From contig JAYPVI010000003.1 in NCBI GenBank assembly GCA_038134525.1, positions 186,001 to 250,000 of the forward strand: a stretch of 64,000 nt of DNA, in the 5' to 3' direction. Position 1 is the first letter of the stretch. Each line of letters opens with the position of its first letter. Of the stretch, positions 16,502-25,207 are shown in pieces. Source of the DNA: GCA-002727735 sp038134525 (lineage in GTDB: Bacteria > Bacteroidota > Bacteroidia > Flavobacteriales_D > Parvicellaceae). The position numbers and the translations under genes were made by a program. Under the pieces are notes generated by a model. It saw only the letters and a program-made list of their open reading frames with translations, searched no databases and was not told where the DNA came from.

Positions 16502-18562
16502 ATGAAAAAAATATTTACCTTTCTTATGTTTGTTCTATGTTTTTTTAACACAACAAACTCTCAGGTTTCTACTATTTGGTGTGGCCAACAAGTATTACAA
16601 GATAAACTACTCCAAAATAGTGCTTTTCAAAAGATGCATTTGCAAGAGCAACGTCTTTTGGATTCCCTTACACAACGATATCATGGCAGTAAGGGTGTCG
16701 TATACACTATACCTGTTGTTTTTCATGTCGTACATAATAATGGAGAAGAAAAAATAGATAGAGATCAAATTTTGGATGCTTTATACATTTTAAATAGAGA
16801 TTTAAGATTGTTAGATCCTGATACGTCCACTTTGGATTCTGCTTTTGCAGCACTTGCTGCTGATAATGAAATTGAATTTGTACTGGCTACAAAAGCGCCA
16901 GATGGAACCTGTTTTAGTGGAATAACCTACACGCAAACCCCCTATTCTTTTAATACGGGAAGTATTAATGGTGACGACCAAGTTGATGCCGTGATGATGT
17001 TTAATGATGTGTATCAAGGAAATTGGTCTGGTCATGAATATTTAAATGTTTTTGTTTGTGGTGCAGTAGGCGCAGGAATTGCAGGATATACTTACTACCC
17101 ATCAGGTTGGTTTGGCACATCAATGGCAAATGGCATTTGGCTAAGACATGATTATTGCGGAAGTATAGGTACGGGATCATTGTATCGCTCAAGAACGTTC
17201 ATCCATGAGGTTGGTCATTGGTTAAACTTACCCCACACCTGGGGTAGTTCAAATGAACCAGGAATTGCATCTAATTGTAATATGGATGATGGCGTTAGTG
17301 ACACACCAAATACTATTGGGTCAACGTGGTGTAATTACAATGAAACTACCTGCGGTTCACGATCTAACATTGAAAATCACATGGAGTACAGCAGCTGTAG
17401 AAAAATGTTCACTCTTGGTCAAAAAGCGAGAATGCGAACGGCTCTTCTTTCTAATGTTGGTGGAAGAAATAATTTAATTACTCCCCAAAATCAAGCAGCT
17501 ACCGGCATTGATGTAGCACCACCCTTTTGTTCAGCTGATTTTTTTGCTGATCGATACATTACTTGTACTGGTGACAGCATTTATTTTGAAGATTATTCTT
17601 ACCATGCTCCTGTTGCATGGAATTGGTCATTTGAAGGAGGTGACCCAGACACATCAAATTTGGAGGAGGTATATGTAACATATAGAAGTCCAGGCCTATA
17701 TGATGTTAATTTATCATCTAGCGGAGATAGCGTTACTTTTTTAACGGAACAAAAAAATGATCAGATAGTGGTCATGGACTATGATGGTTTTCCACTTCCT
17801 TATTTTGAGGGTTTTGAAAACACTTCAATTACTAAACCAGAGTGGATTTCTAATATAGGAAATTGGGAACTAACAAATGAAACATCTTACAATGGGAATT
17901 ATTGCGTTAAAGTGAATAATGGAGGTGTTGGAGGCTTAATTGATGGAACCAAACATGAGCTAGAAAGTAAAACCATAAACATAAGCGATACCACAAGAGC
18001 CTATTTCACGTTTCGATATGCTTTTGCTAGAAGAAATTATGATAACACAGATCGTCTTAAAGTGTGGGGGTCAAATGATTGTGGTAAGACATGGTCTGTA
18101 AGGAAAGTAATTCCTACAAGCTCACTAGAGACTGCCCCAATACAGTCTAATTTTATTCCTACATTTTCAGAATGGAAAGAGGCATCTGTTTCTAGTATTA
18201 TAGGAAATATGTGCGTTTCTAATTTTAGATTTAAATTAGAGTTTGTTTCAGGAGGAGGTAATGATCTTTACATTGATAACATCAATATTTCTTATAACAA
18301 TACGACCTCAATAAGGGATATTCAACAAATGAAAACATCGATCCATCCAAATCCAACAAAAAATGCAATTACTATTTCATCGGAAGAAAAAATAAAACAA
18401 ATTTCAGTTTATGATTACTCAGGAAGAGATATAGCTGTTTTAAATAATATCAATGGATTTATTGTACCATTGGACGTAAGTTCATATACACCTGGATTTT
18501 ATCACCTAAAGATTTTATATAATAATAACATAATACAGACAAAATCGTTTATTAAAAATTAA
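16502..18562 (+). CDS. Secreted M43-type zinc metalloprotease with T9SS tail
   Basis: A 686-residue secreted protease related to pappalysin/cytophagalysin. It has a signal peptide (about 20 residues, ending TNSQ), a pro-region, and a catalytic domain with the extended zinc motif HEVGHWLNLPH near residue 234 and a Met-turn region around NHMEYSSCRKMF. Residues 340-425 resemble a PKD domain (WNWSFEGGDPDTS). Residues 435-600 look like a jelly-roll binding domain. The last 75 residues are a T9SS type A sorting tail (IHPNPTKNAITIS ... GFYHLKIL). It is probably exported by type IX secretion and anchored or released at the surface. It converges on rnr with a four-base overlap. Confidence 0.9.
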   Translation: MKKIFTFLMFVLCFFNTTNSQVSTIWCGQQVLQDKLLQNSAFQKMHLQEQRLLDSLTQRYHGSKGVVYTIPVVFHVVHNNGEEKIDRDQILDALYILNRDLRLLDPDTSTLDSAFAALAADNEIEFVLATKAPDGTCFSGITYTQTPYSFNTGSINGDDQVDAVMMFNDVYQGNWSGHEYLNVFVCGAVGAGIAGYTYYPSGWFGTSMANGIWLRHDYCGSIGTGSLYRSRTFIHEVGHWLNLPHTWGSSNEPGIASNCNMDDGVSDTPNTIGSTWCNYNETTCGSRSNIENHMEYSSCRKMFTLGQKARMRTALLSNVGGRNNLITPQNQAATGIDVAPPFCSADFFADRYITCTGDSIYFEDYSYHAPVAWNWSFEGGDPDTSNLEEVYVTYRSPGLYDVNLSSSGDSVTFLTEQKNDQIVVMDYDGFPLPYFEGFENTSITKPEWISNIGNWELTNETSYNGNYCVKVNNGGVGGLIDGTKHELESKTINISDTTRAYFTFRYAFARRNYDNTDRLKVWGSNDCGKTWSVRKVIPTSSLETAPIQSNFIPTFSEWKEASVSSIIGNMCVSNFRFKLEFVSGGGNDLYIDNINISYNNTTSIRDIQQMKTSIHPNPTKNAITISSEEKIKQISVYDYSGRDIAVLNNINGFIVPLDVSSYTPGFYHLKILYNNNIIQTKSFIKN

Positions 18563-20661
18563 TCAGCTAGTATAAAATCTATTTGTCTTTTAAAAAGGTT
18601 TGTGTTTTTGACTCTAACCTTTACTATTTGCCCCATCTTAAATGAATTTTGACTATGATATCCGGTAACGGTCATTGTCCCTTGATCAAAGAAATATTGA
18701 TCATCGGATAAGTTTTTTAATGAAATCATACCTTCACATTTGTTTTCAATTAATTCCACATACATCCCCCACTCTGTTAGTCCAGATATTGTACCCTCAA
18801 ATATGTCTCCAATAAATTTACTTAGAAATTTCACTTGCATGTATTTTACAGAAGCGCGTTCGGCATCTACAGCTTGTTTTTCCATTTTGGAAATGTGATT
18901 GCAAATATGATTAAGATGTTTGGTATCCGTACTGATTGCTTGTTTTTCTAAAAAATCAATTAATGATCTATGGACAACTAAATCGGCATACCTTCTTATT
19001 GGCGAAGTAAAGTGAGTGTAGTAGTCAAATGCTAAACCATAATGCCCCACATTATCTGTACTATAAATCGCTTTTGACATGGCACGTATAATCATGGGAG
19101 AAATTAAATCCAGATCTCCTCTTTTCTCTGCCTCTTGCATGATGTTATTAAGAGAATACGTAATAGGCTTGTTCTTTTTTCGAATAATTTCATATCCCAA
19201 ACTAGATAAAAACAATTTTAGGTCATTTAATTTCTCCTCACTTGGATGGTCATGAATTCGAAACACATTCACTCCTTTTTTTATTTTTCCTTCAGGTTTA
19301 GCCAATTTTTTAGCTACTTCCTGATTAGCTAATAACATAAACTCTTCAATAAGCTGATGGGCTTCTTTGGATATTTTTAGGATAGTTTCTATAGGCTCAC
19401 CATCTTCGTCCAACTTAAAACGTACTTCATTACTTTTCACATTTAAAGCACCATTAGATAATCGTTGCTTTCTAAATTGGCGCGCCAGTTTGTTAATGGT
19501 AACCACTTCTTTTTGATAGGGGCCCACAGCTCCTTCAATGATTTCTTGTGCTTCTTCGTATGTAAATCTATGATCAGAATGAATAATAGTTTTCCCGAAC
19601 CAGCTTGAAATAATATTACAATTTAAATCCAGCTCAAAAACTGCTGAAAAAGTGAGTTTATCTTCATGAGGCCTTAGCGAACACAACTCGTTGCTTAAGC
19701 GCTCAGGCAACATGGGGATTACACGATCAACAAGATAAACGCTATTGCCCCTTAGTAATGCTTCCTTATCAAGATAGGATTCAGGTTTAACATAATGCCC
19801 AACATCAGCAATGTGTACTCCAATTTCCACGTTTCCGGATTCTAAAAAAGCAATACTAATTGCATCGTCAAAATCTTTTGCGTCATGGGGATCTATTGTA
19901 AATGTGGTTTTTTTTCTAAAATCTTTTCTCTTCTTTGACTCAAGATTGTAATTGGGCTCTTGAATTAGCTCAACTTCATTCAAAACCCGCTTAGGGAATT
20001 TTGTTGGAAAACCAAATTCAGCTAAAATGGAATTCATTTCTACATTTAACTCTCCAGGATTTCCAATGATTTCAGTAACTGCTACTTGAGGGCTTTTTAC
20101 ATTTTTTGGCCAAGACAAGAACTTAGTTTTTACTTTCTGCCCTTTTTTTGCACCGTTGAGGTTTTTTTTGTCAATAAAAAAGTGAGTTTTAGCTGTTTTA
20201 TCATCTGGAATTAAAAAAAATACGTTTTTATTTCCGTCTACAATTCCAGTAAATTCCTTTTTAGTTCTTTCCAACACCTTCACTATTTTCCCTTCGCTTT
20301 TTCCTTTAAAAGACACTATTTTTATTAGGACTTTATCACCATTTAATGCTTTATTTAGGTTAGAAGGGTGTATGTAAATATCTTTTTGAATATTGGGGTG
20401 AATAAAAAAAGCACCACCCTTACTAATGAACTGAACATAACCTGTTAATTCTTTAGAGCCATTTTTAATTTGATATTTACCTCTATAAACTTCATCTAAT
20501 TGCCCATCTTTTTTAAGTTGATCTAATAGCGTAACAATTCTTTTTCGTACGAATGGATCTTTTACACCTATTACTGCAGCAATTTGTTTATAGTTGTATG
20601 CATTTTCAGCATCATGAGTAAATACTTGAATAATGGATTTTGAAAGTTCTCGATCTTTCAT
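18559..20661 (-). CDS. rnr: Ribonuclease R
   Basis: A processive 3'-5' exoribonuclease of 700 residues. N-terminal cold-shock-like RNA-binding parts are followed by the RNB domain with the metal-binding signature DPHDAKDFDDAIS near residue 258, FYTHFTSPIRRYADLVVHR-like HFTSPIRRYADLVVHR near 550, and a C-terminal S1 domain (GTISGLTEWGMYVELIEN). It is the last of three minus-strand genes; its ATG shares a base with the stop of the 57-residue gene upstream (TAATG), which points to translational coupling. Confidence 0.95.
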   Translation of the reverse strand: MKDRELSKSIIQVFTHDAENAYNYKQIAAVIGVKDPFVRKRIVTLLDQLKKDGQLDEVYRGKYQIKNGSKELTGYVQFISKGGAFFIHPNIQKDIYIHPSNLNKALNGDKVLIKIVSFKGKSEGKIVKVLERTKKEFTGIVDGNKNVFFLIPDDKTAKTHFFIDKKNLNGAKKGQKVKTKFLSWPKNVKSPQVAVTEIIGNPGELNVEMNSILAEFGFPTKFPKRVLNEVELIQEPNYNLESKKRKDFRKKTTFTIDPHDAKDFDDAISIAFLESGNVEIGVHIADVGHYVKPESYLDKEALLRGNSVYLVDRVIPMLPERLSNELCSLRPHEDKLTFSAVFELDLNCNIISSWFGKTIIHSDHRFTYEEAQEIIEGAVGPYQKEVVTINKLARQFRKQRLSNGALNVKSNEVRFKLDEDGEPIETILKISKEAHQLIEEFMLLANQEVAKKLAKPEGKIKKGVNVFRIHDHPSEEKLNDLKLFLSSLGYEIIRKKNKPITYSLNNIMQEAEKRGDLDLISPMIIRAMSKAIYSTDNVGHYGLAFDYYTHFTSPIRRYADLVVHRSLIDFLEKQAISTDTKHLNHICNHISKMEKQAVDAERASVKYMQVKFLSKFIGDIFEGTISGLTEWGMYVELIENKCEGMISLKNLSDDQYFFDQGTMTVTGYHSQNSFKMGQIVKVRVKNTNLFKRQIDFILAD

Positions 20662-20834
20662 TATGCTTTTTTTTCTAAAGCATTGATTTCTTCAAGAACA
20701 TCATTGGCCTCTTTTAGCTTTATGTCGCTTGCTTTTCTGTTATGATGGGAAAGCTTATAAGCTTCTTCATTTAACTTTTTGTATTTAGTTAAAAGAAGTT
20801 CTTTTTTTGATTTTTTCTTGAAAAGTCCAAACAT
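20661..20834 (-). CDS. Small Lacal_2735-type (DUF6435-like) protein
   Basis: A 57-residue, lysine-rich helical protein beginning MFGLFKKKSKKELL. I chose the ATG at 20834 because the longer frame would run into the peptide-binding gene. The pattern of MFGLFKKK, then NEEAYKLSHHNRKASD, then a terminal EINALEKK matches a small Flavobacteria family usually listed as Lacal_2735. Function is unknown. TAATG junctions join it to the gene on each side. Confidence 0.8.
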   Translation of the reverse strand: MFGLFKKKSKKELLLTKYKKLNEEAYKLSHHNRKASDIKLKEANDVLEEINALEKKA

Positions 20835-22552
20835 TATGAAGTTAAATAAACGCAAGAAAAATCGAAATGTAACATTTCGTTAAAGAATAAGTCATGGACT
20901 TTACCGTATGTAATATTATAAACCTCTGGATACCATAAAATAATCACGGGAACATCATCCATAAGAATAGATTCAGCTTCCTCATATAATCGAAATCTAT
21001 TTTCTTTATCTGAAGTGATAAGTGCTTTTTCAAGAATGGCATCGTATTTTTTGTTTCTGTATCTCGTGGTGTTAGGCCAAGAGTATGAGGTGTCACTTTC
21101 AAGATCAATTCCACCATAAAAAACATTAAGAAAATCCATAGGAGAAGGGTATTCACCAAGCCAAGTAAAATGATTCATTTGAGATTTCCCATGGGCAGCC
21201 CGATCTATCATAGTACTCATTTTTTCTTCTTCAATGGTGATAGAAATATTTAATGTATTATTTAATTGGTTTTGTACTTCTTTAGCCACGCTTTCTTGTA
21301 ATGAGTGACCAAAAGTTAACTCTAGAATAACTTCTGGAAATTGTTCTCCGTTTGGATAACCTGCTTTTGTTAAATATTCTTTAGCTAAGTCAGGGTTGTA
21401 TTCGTAGCCTTGAATGGTGTCAAAATTGTATTTTTTAAGTGTGTTTACTTTTGGAACAATTCCTTTATTTCCAATTCTGCCTTGCCCATTTAGGACATTA
21501 TCAATTAGTTTTTCTTTGTTTATAGCATGTGCAAACGCCTTCCTCACGTTAATATCATTAAAAGGTGTTCGGCTTAAATTAAATTCATAACAGTCTGTTG
21601 CCATAACGGGTTTTCTATCTACAACAAAAACACCATTATCAAAAGATGCATGATGAGATTCAAATAAAGATTCGACTTTGTTTTCAGAAACATCAAAAAG
21701 AACCATAGCTTCATTATTTAAAAATTGATTGGTTCTTTCTTTTTCATTTTCAATGATTTTGATATTAATTCCATCTAAATAGGGGAGTTTTTTACCATCT
21801 TCACTTTTCCGGAAGTACCTCTCGTTTTTACCTAATGAGATTTCTGTGCTATCTGCATTCACACTTAAAAAAGTAAATGGTCCATTGCCCACATGAAGTT
21901 CATGACCATACGCATTGTAAGCGGTTTCACTTATGATCGCGGCCTTTGATGAGGCAAGAAGATAGATAATAGTAGGAGCTGGGTCCGACAACTTAAATAT
22001 GATGGTTGTATCATTTAATATCCTAATCCCAGAAATGGAATCACACTTATTTTTGTAAAATGCCTCAGCACCCTCTAGATTTTTCATTAATAAATTGTAG
22101 CCACTGTTATAATATTTTCCACACATTAATTCTATAGAAAAAGCAACATCATGCGCTGATAGTGTAGATTCATCTGGGGATGAAAAACACGAATCTTCAT
22201 GAAATTTCACCCCATTTCTTAAGTGAAATGTATATTCTGTTTGTTCATCATTAATATCCCAAGATAGGGCAATGTTGGGTTCAATGGAGAGTGTTTTTGG
22301 ATTCATTTTTAATAATCCGTTGTGTAGCTGTGTTGTGATTTTATACCCCATACTCTCTTCAATTGTATAAGGAAAAATACTGCGATAAAATTCCTTTTCA
22401 ATAAGTTTAAGCACACCTCCTGGCATGGGATTTGATATATCTGTTAATACGGGATCTTCATCGATAGCGTCTTTGTTATTTTCAGTACAAGAGTGTATTA
22501 GAACGAGAATTACCGTAATGTAGAAGAAGTTTATAAATGATTTATTGATCAT
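20834..22552 (-). CDS. Peptide/solute-binding lipoprotein of an ABC transporter (SBP family 5)
   Basis: A 572-residue extracytoplasmic solute-binding protein of the OppA/DppA type. The leader ends in a lipobox IHSC near residue 22. Family 5 blocks are visible: YKITTQLHNGLLKM, TYTFHLRNGVKFHED-like TEYTFHLRNGVKFHED, NVRKAFAHAINKEKLI and the late YPSPMDFLNVFYGG. It delivers oligopeptides or similar ligands to a permease, but no permease gene is beside it; the only related ATPase in the window lies 31 kb away at 53367. It heads the operon with the 57-residue gene and rnr. Confidence 0.9.
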   Translation of the reverse strand: MINKSFINFFYITVILVLIHSCTENNKDAIDEDPVLTDISNPMPGGVLKLIEKEFYRSIFPYTIEESMGYKITTQLHNGLLKMNPKTLSIEPNIALSWDINDEQTEYTFHLRNGVKFHEDSCFSSPDESTLSAHDVAFSIELMCGKYYNSGYNLLMKNLEGAEAFYKNKCDSISGIRILNDTTIIFKLSDPAPTIIYLLASSKAAIISETAYNAYGHELHVGNGPFTFLSVNADSTEISLGKNERYFRKSEDGKKLPYLDGINIKIIENEKERTNQFLNNEAMVLFDVSENKVESLFESHHASFDNGVFVVDRKPVMATDCYEFNLSRTPFNDINVRKAFAHAINKEKLIDNVLNGQGRIGNKGIVPKVNTLKKYNFDTIQGYEYNPDLAKEYLTKAGYPNGEQFPEVILELTFGHSLQESVAKEVQNQLNNTLNISITIEEEKMSTMIDRAAHGKSQMNHFTWLGEYPSPMDFLNVFYGGIDLESDTSYSWPNTTRYRNKKYDAILEKALITSDKENRFRLYEEAESILMDDVPVIILWYPEVYNITYGKVHDLFFNEMLHFDFSCVYLTS

Positions 22553-22721
22553 GTTTAAAGTAAGACTTATGAGTTAACTATACGATATGTACAAGAATAC
22601 ATTTAATTTGATAGTTTTCAAAAAAATGTGAATAGAAAAACTTGAATCTAAAAAACAAATACAACTTTACTTTGAAAAGTATAAAATAGCCATTATTATT
22701 GTGATAAATATTGAAATTTAC

Positions 22722-23549
22722 ATGATCAGAAATTTTAATAAAAAACACGCCTGTTTTGCGATCTTATCGCTTCTATATAGCTTTTGTATCAAAGCGCAAA
22801 GCAATGAATCAAGTGTAGTTTTAGAAGGGCATTATCAAGGTAAAAACCTTTATGTGCAAAATCCATTTGCTGGTTCTGGGGTTGGTTTTTGTGTTATTGC
22901 AGTATATATTAATGATGATGTAACTACTGATCAAGTGAATTCAAGTGCATTTGAGATTGATTTCTCAAATACATCGGTCCAAAGTGGAGATCCTGTAAAT
23001 GTGAGAATACAGCATAAAAATGATTGTTTGCCAAAAGTGTTGAATCCAGAAGTACTTAGACCCAAAAGCACATTTGAAAATACATCCATTAACGTAGATA
23101 CAGAACAAGTTTTGAATTGGAAAACAAAGAAAGAACAAGGTAAACTTACTTATATTGTTGAACAATACAGATGGAATAAGTGGGTAAAAATTGGTGAAGT
23201 TGATGGAACTGGATTAGAAGGTGAAAACAGTTATAAGTTTAACGTCTCATCTCATTTACACTCTGGGCAAAATAAATTTAGAGCGAAGCAAGTAGATTAT
23301 ACCGGAAGACCAAGACCTACCAAAAGCACCATGTACCAAGATGATTCAAGATCTCCTGTATCATTAATCAATCCAAAGATTAAAAAATCACTTGATTTTT
23401 CTGAAAATACCCTTTACGAAATTTTTGATACCTATGGAAATCTAGTTAAAAAGGGATATGGCCAAAGTATTAGCGTGGAAAACCTCGATAAAGGATTATA
23501 TTACGTCAACTACGATTCTAAAACAGGCGAGGTAGTCAGTAAGAAATAA
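22722..23549 (+). CDS. Exported protein with T9SS-like C-terminus, unknown function
   Basis: A 275-residue exported protein. The ATG at 22722 gives a good signal peptide (MIRNFNKKHACFAILSLLYS, cleaved near KAQ); a GTG at 22701 is in frame but adds a poor leader. The middle (VLNWKTKKEQGKLTYIVEQ) reads like a fibronectin III-type beta-sandwich, and the end (LYEIFDTYGNLVKKGYGQSI, then LDKGLYYVNYDSKTGEVV) resembles a short T9SS type A tail. Thirteen bases separate it from the epimerase gene. A surface-exported binding protein is likely, but no function can be named. Confidence 0.7.
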   Translation: MIRNFNKKHACFAILSLLYSFCIKAQSNESSVVLEGHYQGKNLYVQNPFAGSGVGFCVIAVYINDDVTTDQVNSSAFEIDFSNTSVQSGDPVNVRIQHKNDCLPKVLNPEVLRPKSTFENTSINVDTEQVLNWKTKKEQGKLTYIVEQYRWNKWVKIGEVDGTGLEGENSYKFNVSSHLHSGQNKFRAKQVDYTGRPRPTKSTMYQDDSRSPVSLINPKIKKSLDFSENTLYEIFDTYGNLVKKGYGQSISVENLDKGLYYVNYDSKTGEVVSKK

Positions 23550-23562
23550 TAACCATATTTTC

Positions 23563-23967
23563 ATGAAAAAAATTGAGCATATAGGCATTGCTGTGGCTAA
23601 TGCGGAAAAAGCTATAGAAACGTTTAATGCTTTATTCAATGCAAAGCCTTACAAGACTGAAAAGGTCCCTTCGGAAGGAGTTAATACGTACTTCTATCAA
23701 ATGGGAGAGTCAAAAATTGAATTACTTGAAGCAACAAATCCGGATAGTCCTATTGCAAAATTTATAGCAAATCGAAAAGAAGGGATACATCATTTGGCTT
23801 TTCATGTGGAAGATATTCAAATGGAAATTAAAAGATTGGTCAATGAAGGATTTATCGTATTAGGAGAGGTTAAAAAAGGAGCAGATAATAAATTAATTTG
23901 TTTTTTACATCCCAAATCAACTAACGGAGTTCTTATTGAATTATGTCAGGAAGCCAATCTTGAATAA
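23563..23967 (+). CDS. mce: Methylmalonyl-CoA epimerase
   Basis: This enzyme converts (S)- and (R)-methylmalonyl-CoA, linking propionyl-CoA breakdown to succinyl-CoA. The 134-residue product is a full-length vicinal oxygen chelate protein. Metal ligands fit the family: His in KKIEHIGIAV, His in GIHHLAFHVED and Glu in VLIELCQE. Its 3' end overlaps the convergent HAD gene by 35 bases. The methylmalonyl-CoA mutase genes are not in the window. Confidence 0.93.
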   Translation: MKKIEHIGIAVANAEKAIETFNALFNAKPYKTEKVPSEGVNTYFYQMGESKIELLEATNPDSPIAKFIANRKEGIHHLAFHVEDIQMEIKRLVNEGFIVLGEVKKGADNKLICFLHPKSTNGVLIELCQEANLE

Positions 23968-24559
23968 TTCCATTTTGAGGAAATAGCACCGCCTCAATCC
24001 CACAGTTTTTAGCCCCTTCAATATGTTGGGTGGAATCATCTATAAATAACGTTTCTTTTGGATTGAATTGCTGTTCTTTGAGTACCTTTTCAAAGCAAAC
24101 AGAATTAGGCTTTCTCAATCCCATTCTAGACGAGTAATAAATCTTTTCAAAACAGGATTTAAATGGAGCTAGCAATTGCATTTTACTCATTTCTTTTTCA
24201 AAAGCAGAAATGTGTATTTCGTTTGTATTACTTAACAAAATAGTACGGTAATGCTTTCTCAAATTTTTAATATAGTCTAGCTTATTCTTCTTTACGCCTT
24301 TTAACATAGCATTCCAAGCTGATATGATACGTTCATCTGATATCTTTACAGAGTGCATTTGCTGAATGCCCAAAATAAATTCGTCAGAAGAAACATGTCC
24401 TGTTTCAAATTGATCAAAAAGTTTTTGTTGTGACTTTTGGGAATACATATTAGAAAAGTTTGATATACCAAGCTGGGCAAAAGCATCAATAGTGGCTTGA
24501 TAGTTAATATCTAAAATAACCCCTCCAAGGTCAAAAATTATGTTTTTAATTTTATGCAA
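23933..24559 (-). CDS. HAD superfamily phosphatase (YihX-like)
   Basis: A 208-residue haloacid dehalogenase-fold hydrolase. Motif I is IIFDLGGVILDI near residue 8, motif II is the Ser/Thr in TILLSNTNE near 110, motif III the Lys in MGLRKPNSVCFEKVL near 155, and motif IV LFIDDSTQHIEGAKNCGI near 175. Motif I lacks a second aspartate two residues after the first, as in YihX-type sugar-phosphate phosphatases. The substrate is unknown. Its 3' end overlaps the epimerase gene by 35 bases. Confidence 0.88.
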   Translation of the reverse strand: MHKIKNIIFDLGGVILDINYQATIDAFAQLGISNFSNMYSQKSQQKLFDQFETGHVSSDEFILGIQQMHSVKISDERIISAWNAMLKGVKKNKLDYIKNLRKHYRTILLSNTNEIHISAFEKEMSKMQLLAPFKSCFEKIYYSSRMGLRKPNSVCFEKVLKEQQFNPKETLFIDDSTQHIEGAKNCGIEAVLFPQNGIIQDWLPDIIQ

Positions 24560-24630
24560 AATGCAAATGAGGTTTGATTATTCATTACAAATATGTAAAA
24601 TTGCATCCAAATTCATTGCACGCAGTGAAC

Positions 24631-24704
24631 GGGCCCATAGCTCAGTTGGTTAGAGCACCTGACTCATAATCAGGGGGTCGAAGGTTCGAGCCCTTCTGGG
24701 CCCA
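24631..24704 (+). tRNA. tRNA with CAU anticodon (Met elongator or Ile2)
   Basis: A complete 74-base cloverleaf. The acceptor stem pairs GGGCCCA with TGGGCCC, the anticodon stem pairs CCTGA with TCAGG around the loop CTCATAA (anticodon CAT), and the T-arm contains GGTTCGAGC. Discriminator base is A, and CCA is not encoded. A CAU anticodon can be elongator Met or lysidine-modified Ile2; sequence alone does not settle which. It is not initiator tRNA because position 1-72 is a G-C pair. Confidence 0.95.
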
Positions 24705-24707
24705 CTC

Positions 24708-24737
24708 AAAAGCTTCTTTTATAAGGAGCTTTTTTTA
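24708..24737 (+). terminator. Rho-independent terminator after the CAU tRNA
   Basis: An AAAAGCTTCTT / AAGGAGCTTTT hairpin with one G-U pair and a small loop is followed by a run of T. It lies four bases after the tRNA and ends before the next start at 24749. Confidence 0.75.
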
Positions 24738-24748
24738 TTTTAGTATAC

Positions 24749-25159
24749 ATGAAAAAAAAAACCTGGATAGATAAGTTTAATCAACCTAGAGAAAAAATGA
24801 TAAAGGTGCTTGATACGAATTTTGCAGATATGAAAGTAGGGGAGGTAATGCTCATAGCTACTCAAAGAATTCTAGATGAGTATATAAATCAAGTGCCAAA
24901 ATCCTATAGCGTAGATGTGAAAACCATGCGTAAGGATTTGGCATTAACACATAAAGCGGAGGTAACTTGTCCTGTTACAACAGGTATTTTTTTGAGAATA
25001 GTATCGGAGGCATCGTATGAAAAAATAATCCAAGGAGAAAAAAATCCAACTCCATTTTGGAGGGTAGTTGATCCACAATCCAAGCTGGCTAACAAGTTGG
25101 CATGCGGTCCAAGTTTCATTCATAAGATGAGAGATTTGGAAGCAATTCAGGACAAGTAA
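24749..25159 (+). CDS. Conserved Bacteroidota protein, weakly MGMT-like
   Basis: A 136-residue cytoplasmic protein. Its conserved-looking stretches are FADMKVGEVMLIATQRI, AEVTCPVTTGIFLRIV and NPTPFWRVVDPQSKLANKL. The last recalls the PCHRVI active-site strand of alkylguanine alkyltransferases and related alkyltransferase-like proteins, but the methyl-accepting Cys is replaced (PFWRVV), so it would not be a suicidal methyltransferase. I recall close relatives in Bacteroidota without assigned function. It follows the tRNA terminator directly. Confidence 0.6.
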   Translation: MKKKTWIDKFNQPREKMIKVLDTNFADMKVGEVMLIATQRILDEYINQVPKSYSVDVKTMRKDLALTHKAEVTCPVTTGIFLRIVSEASYEKIIQGEKNPTPFWRVVDPQSKLANKLACGPSFIHKMRDLEAIQDK

Positions 25160-25207
25160 AATTAGAACAACTATTTAAGGTTTACTTATTTTAATTAAAT
25201 TGTAAAT

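Noticed and set aside
16530..16757. Plus-strand 75-residue ORF in another frame at the start of the M43 protease
   Set aside because: Entirely inside the protease signal peptide and pro-region; no independent evidence.
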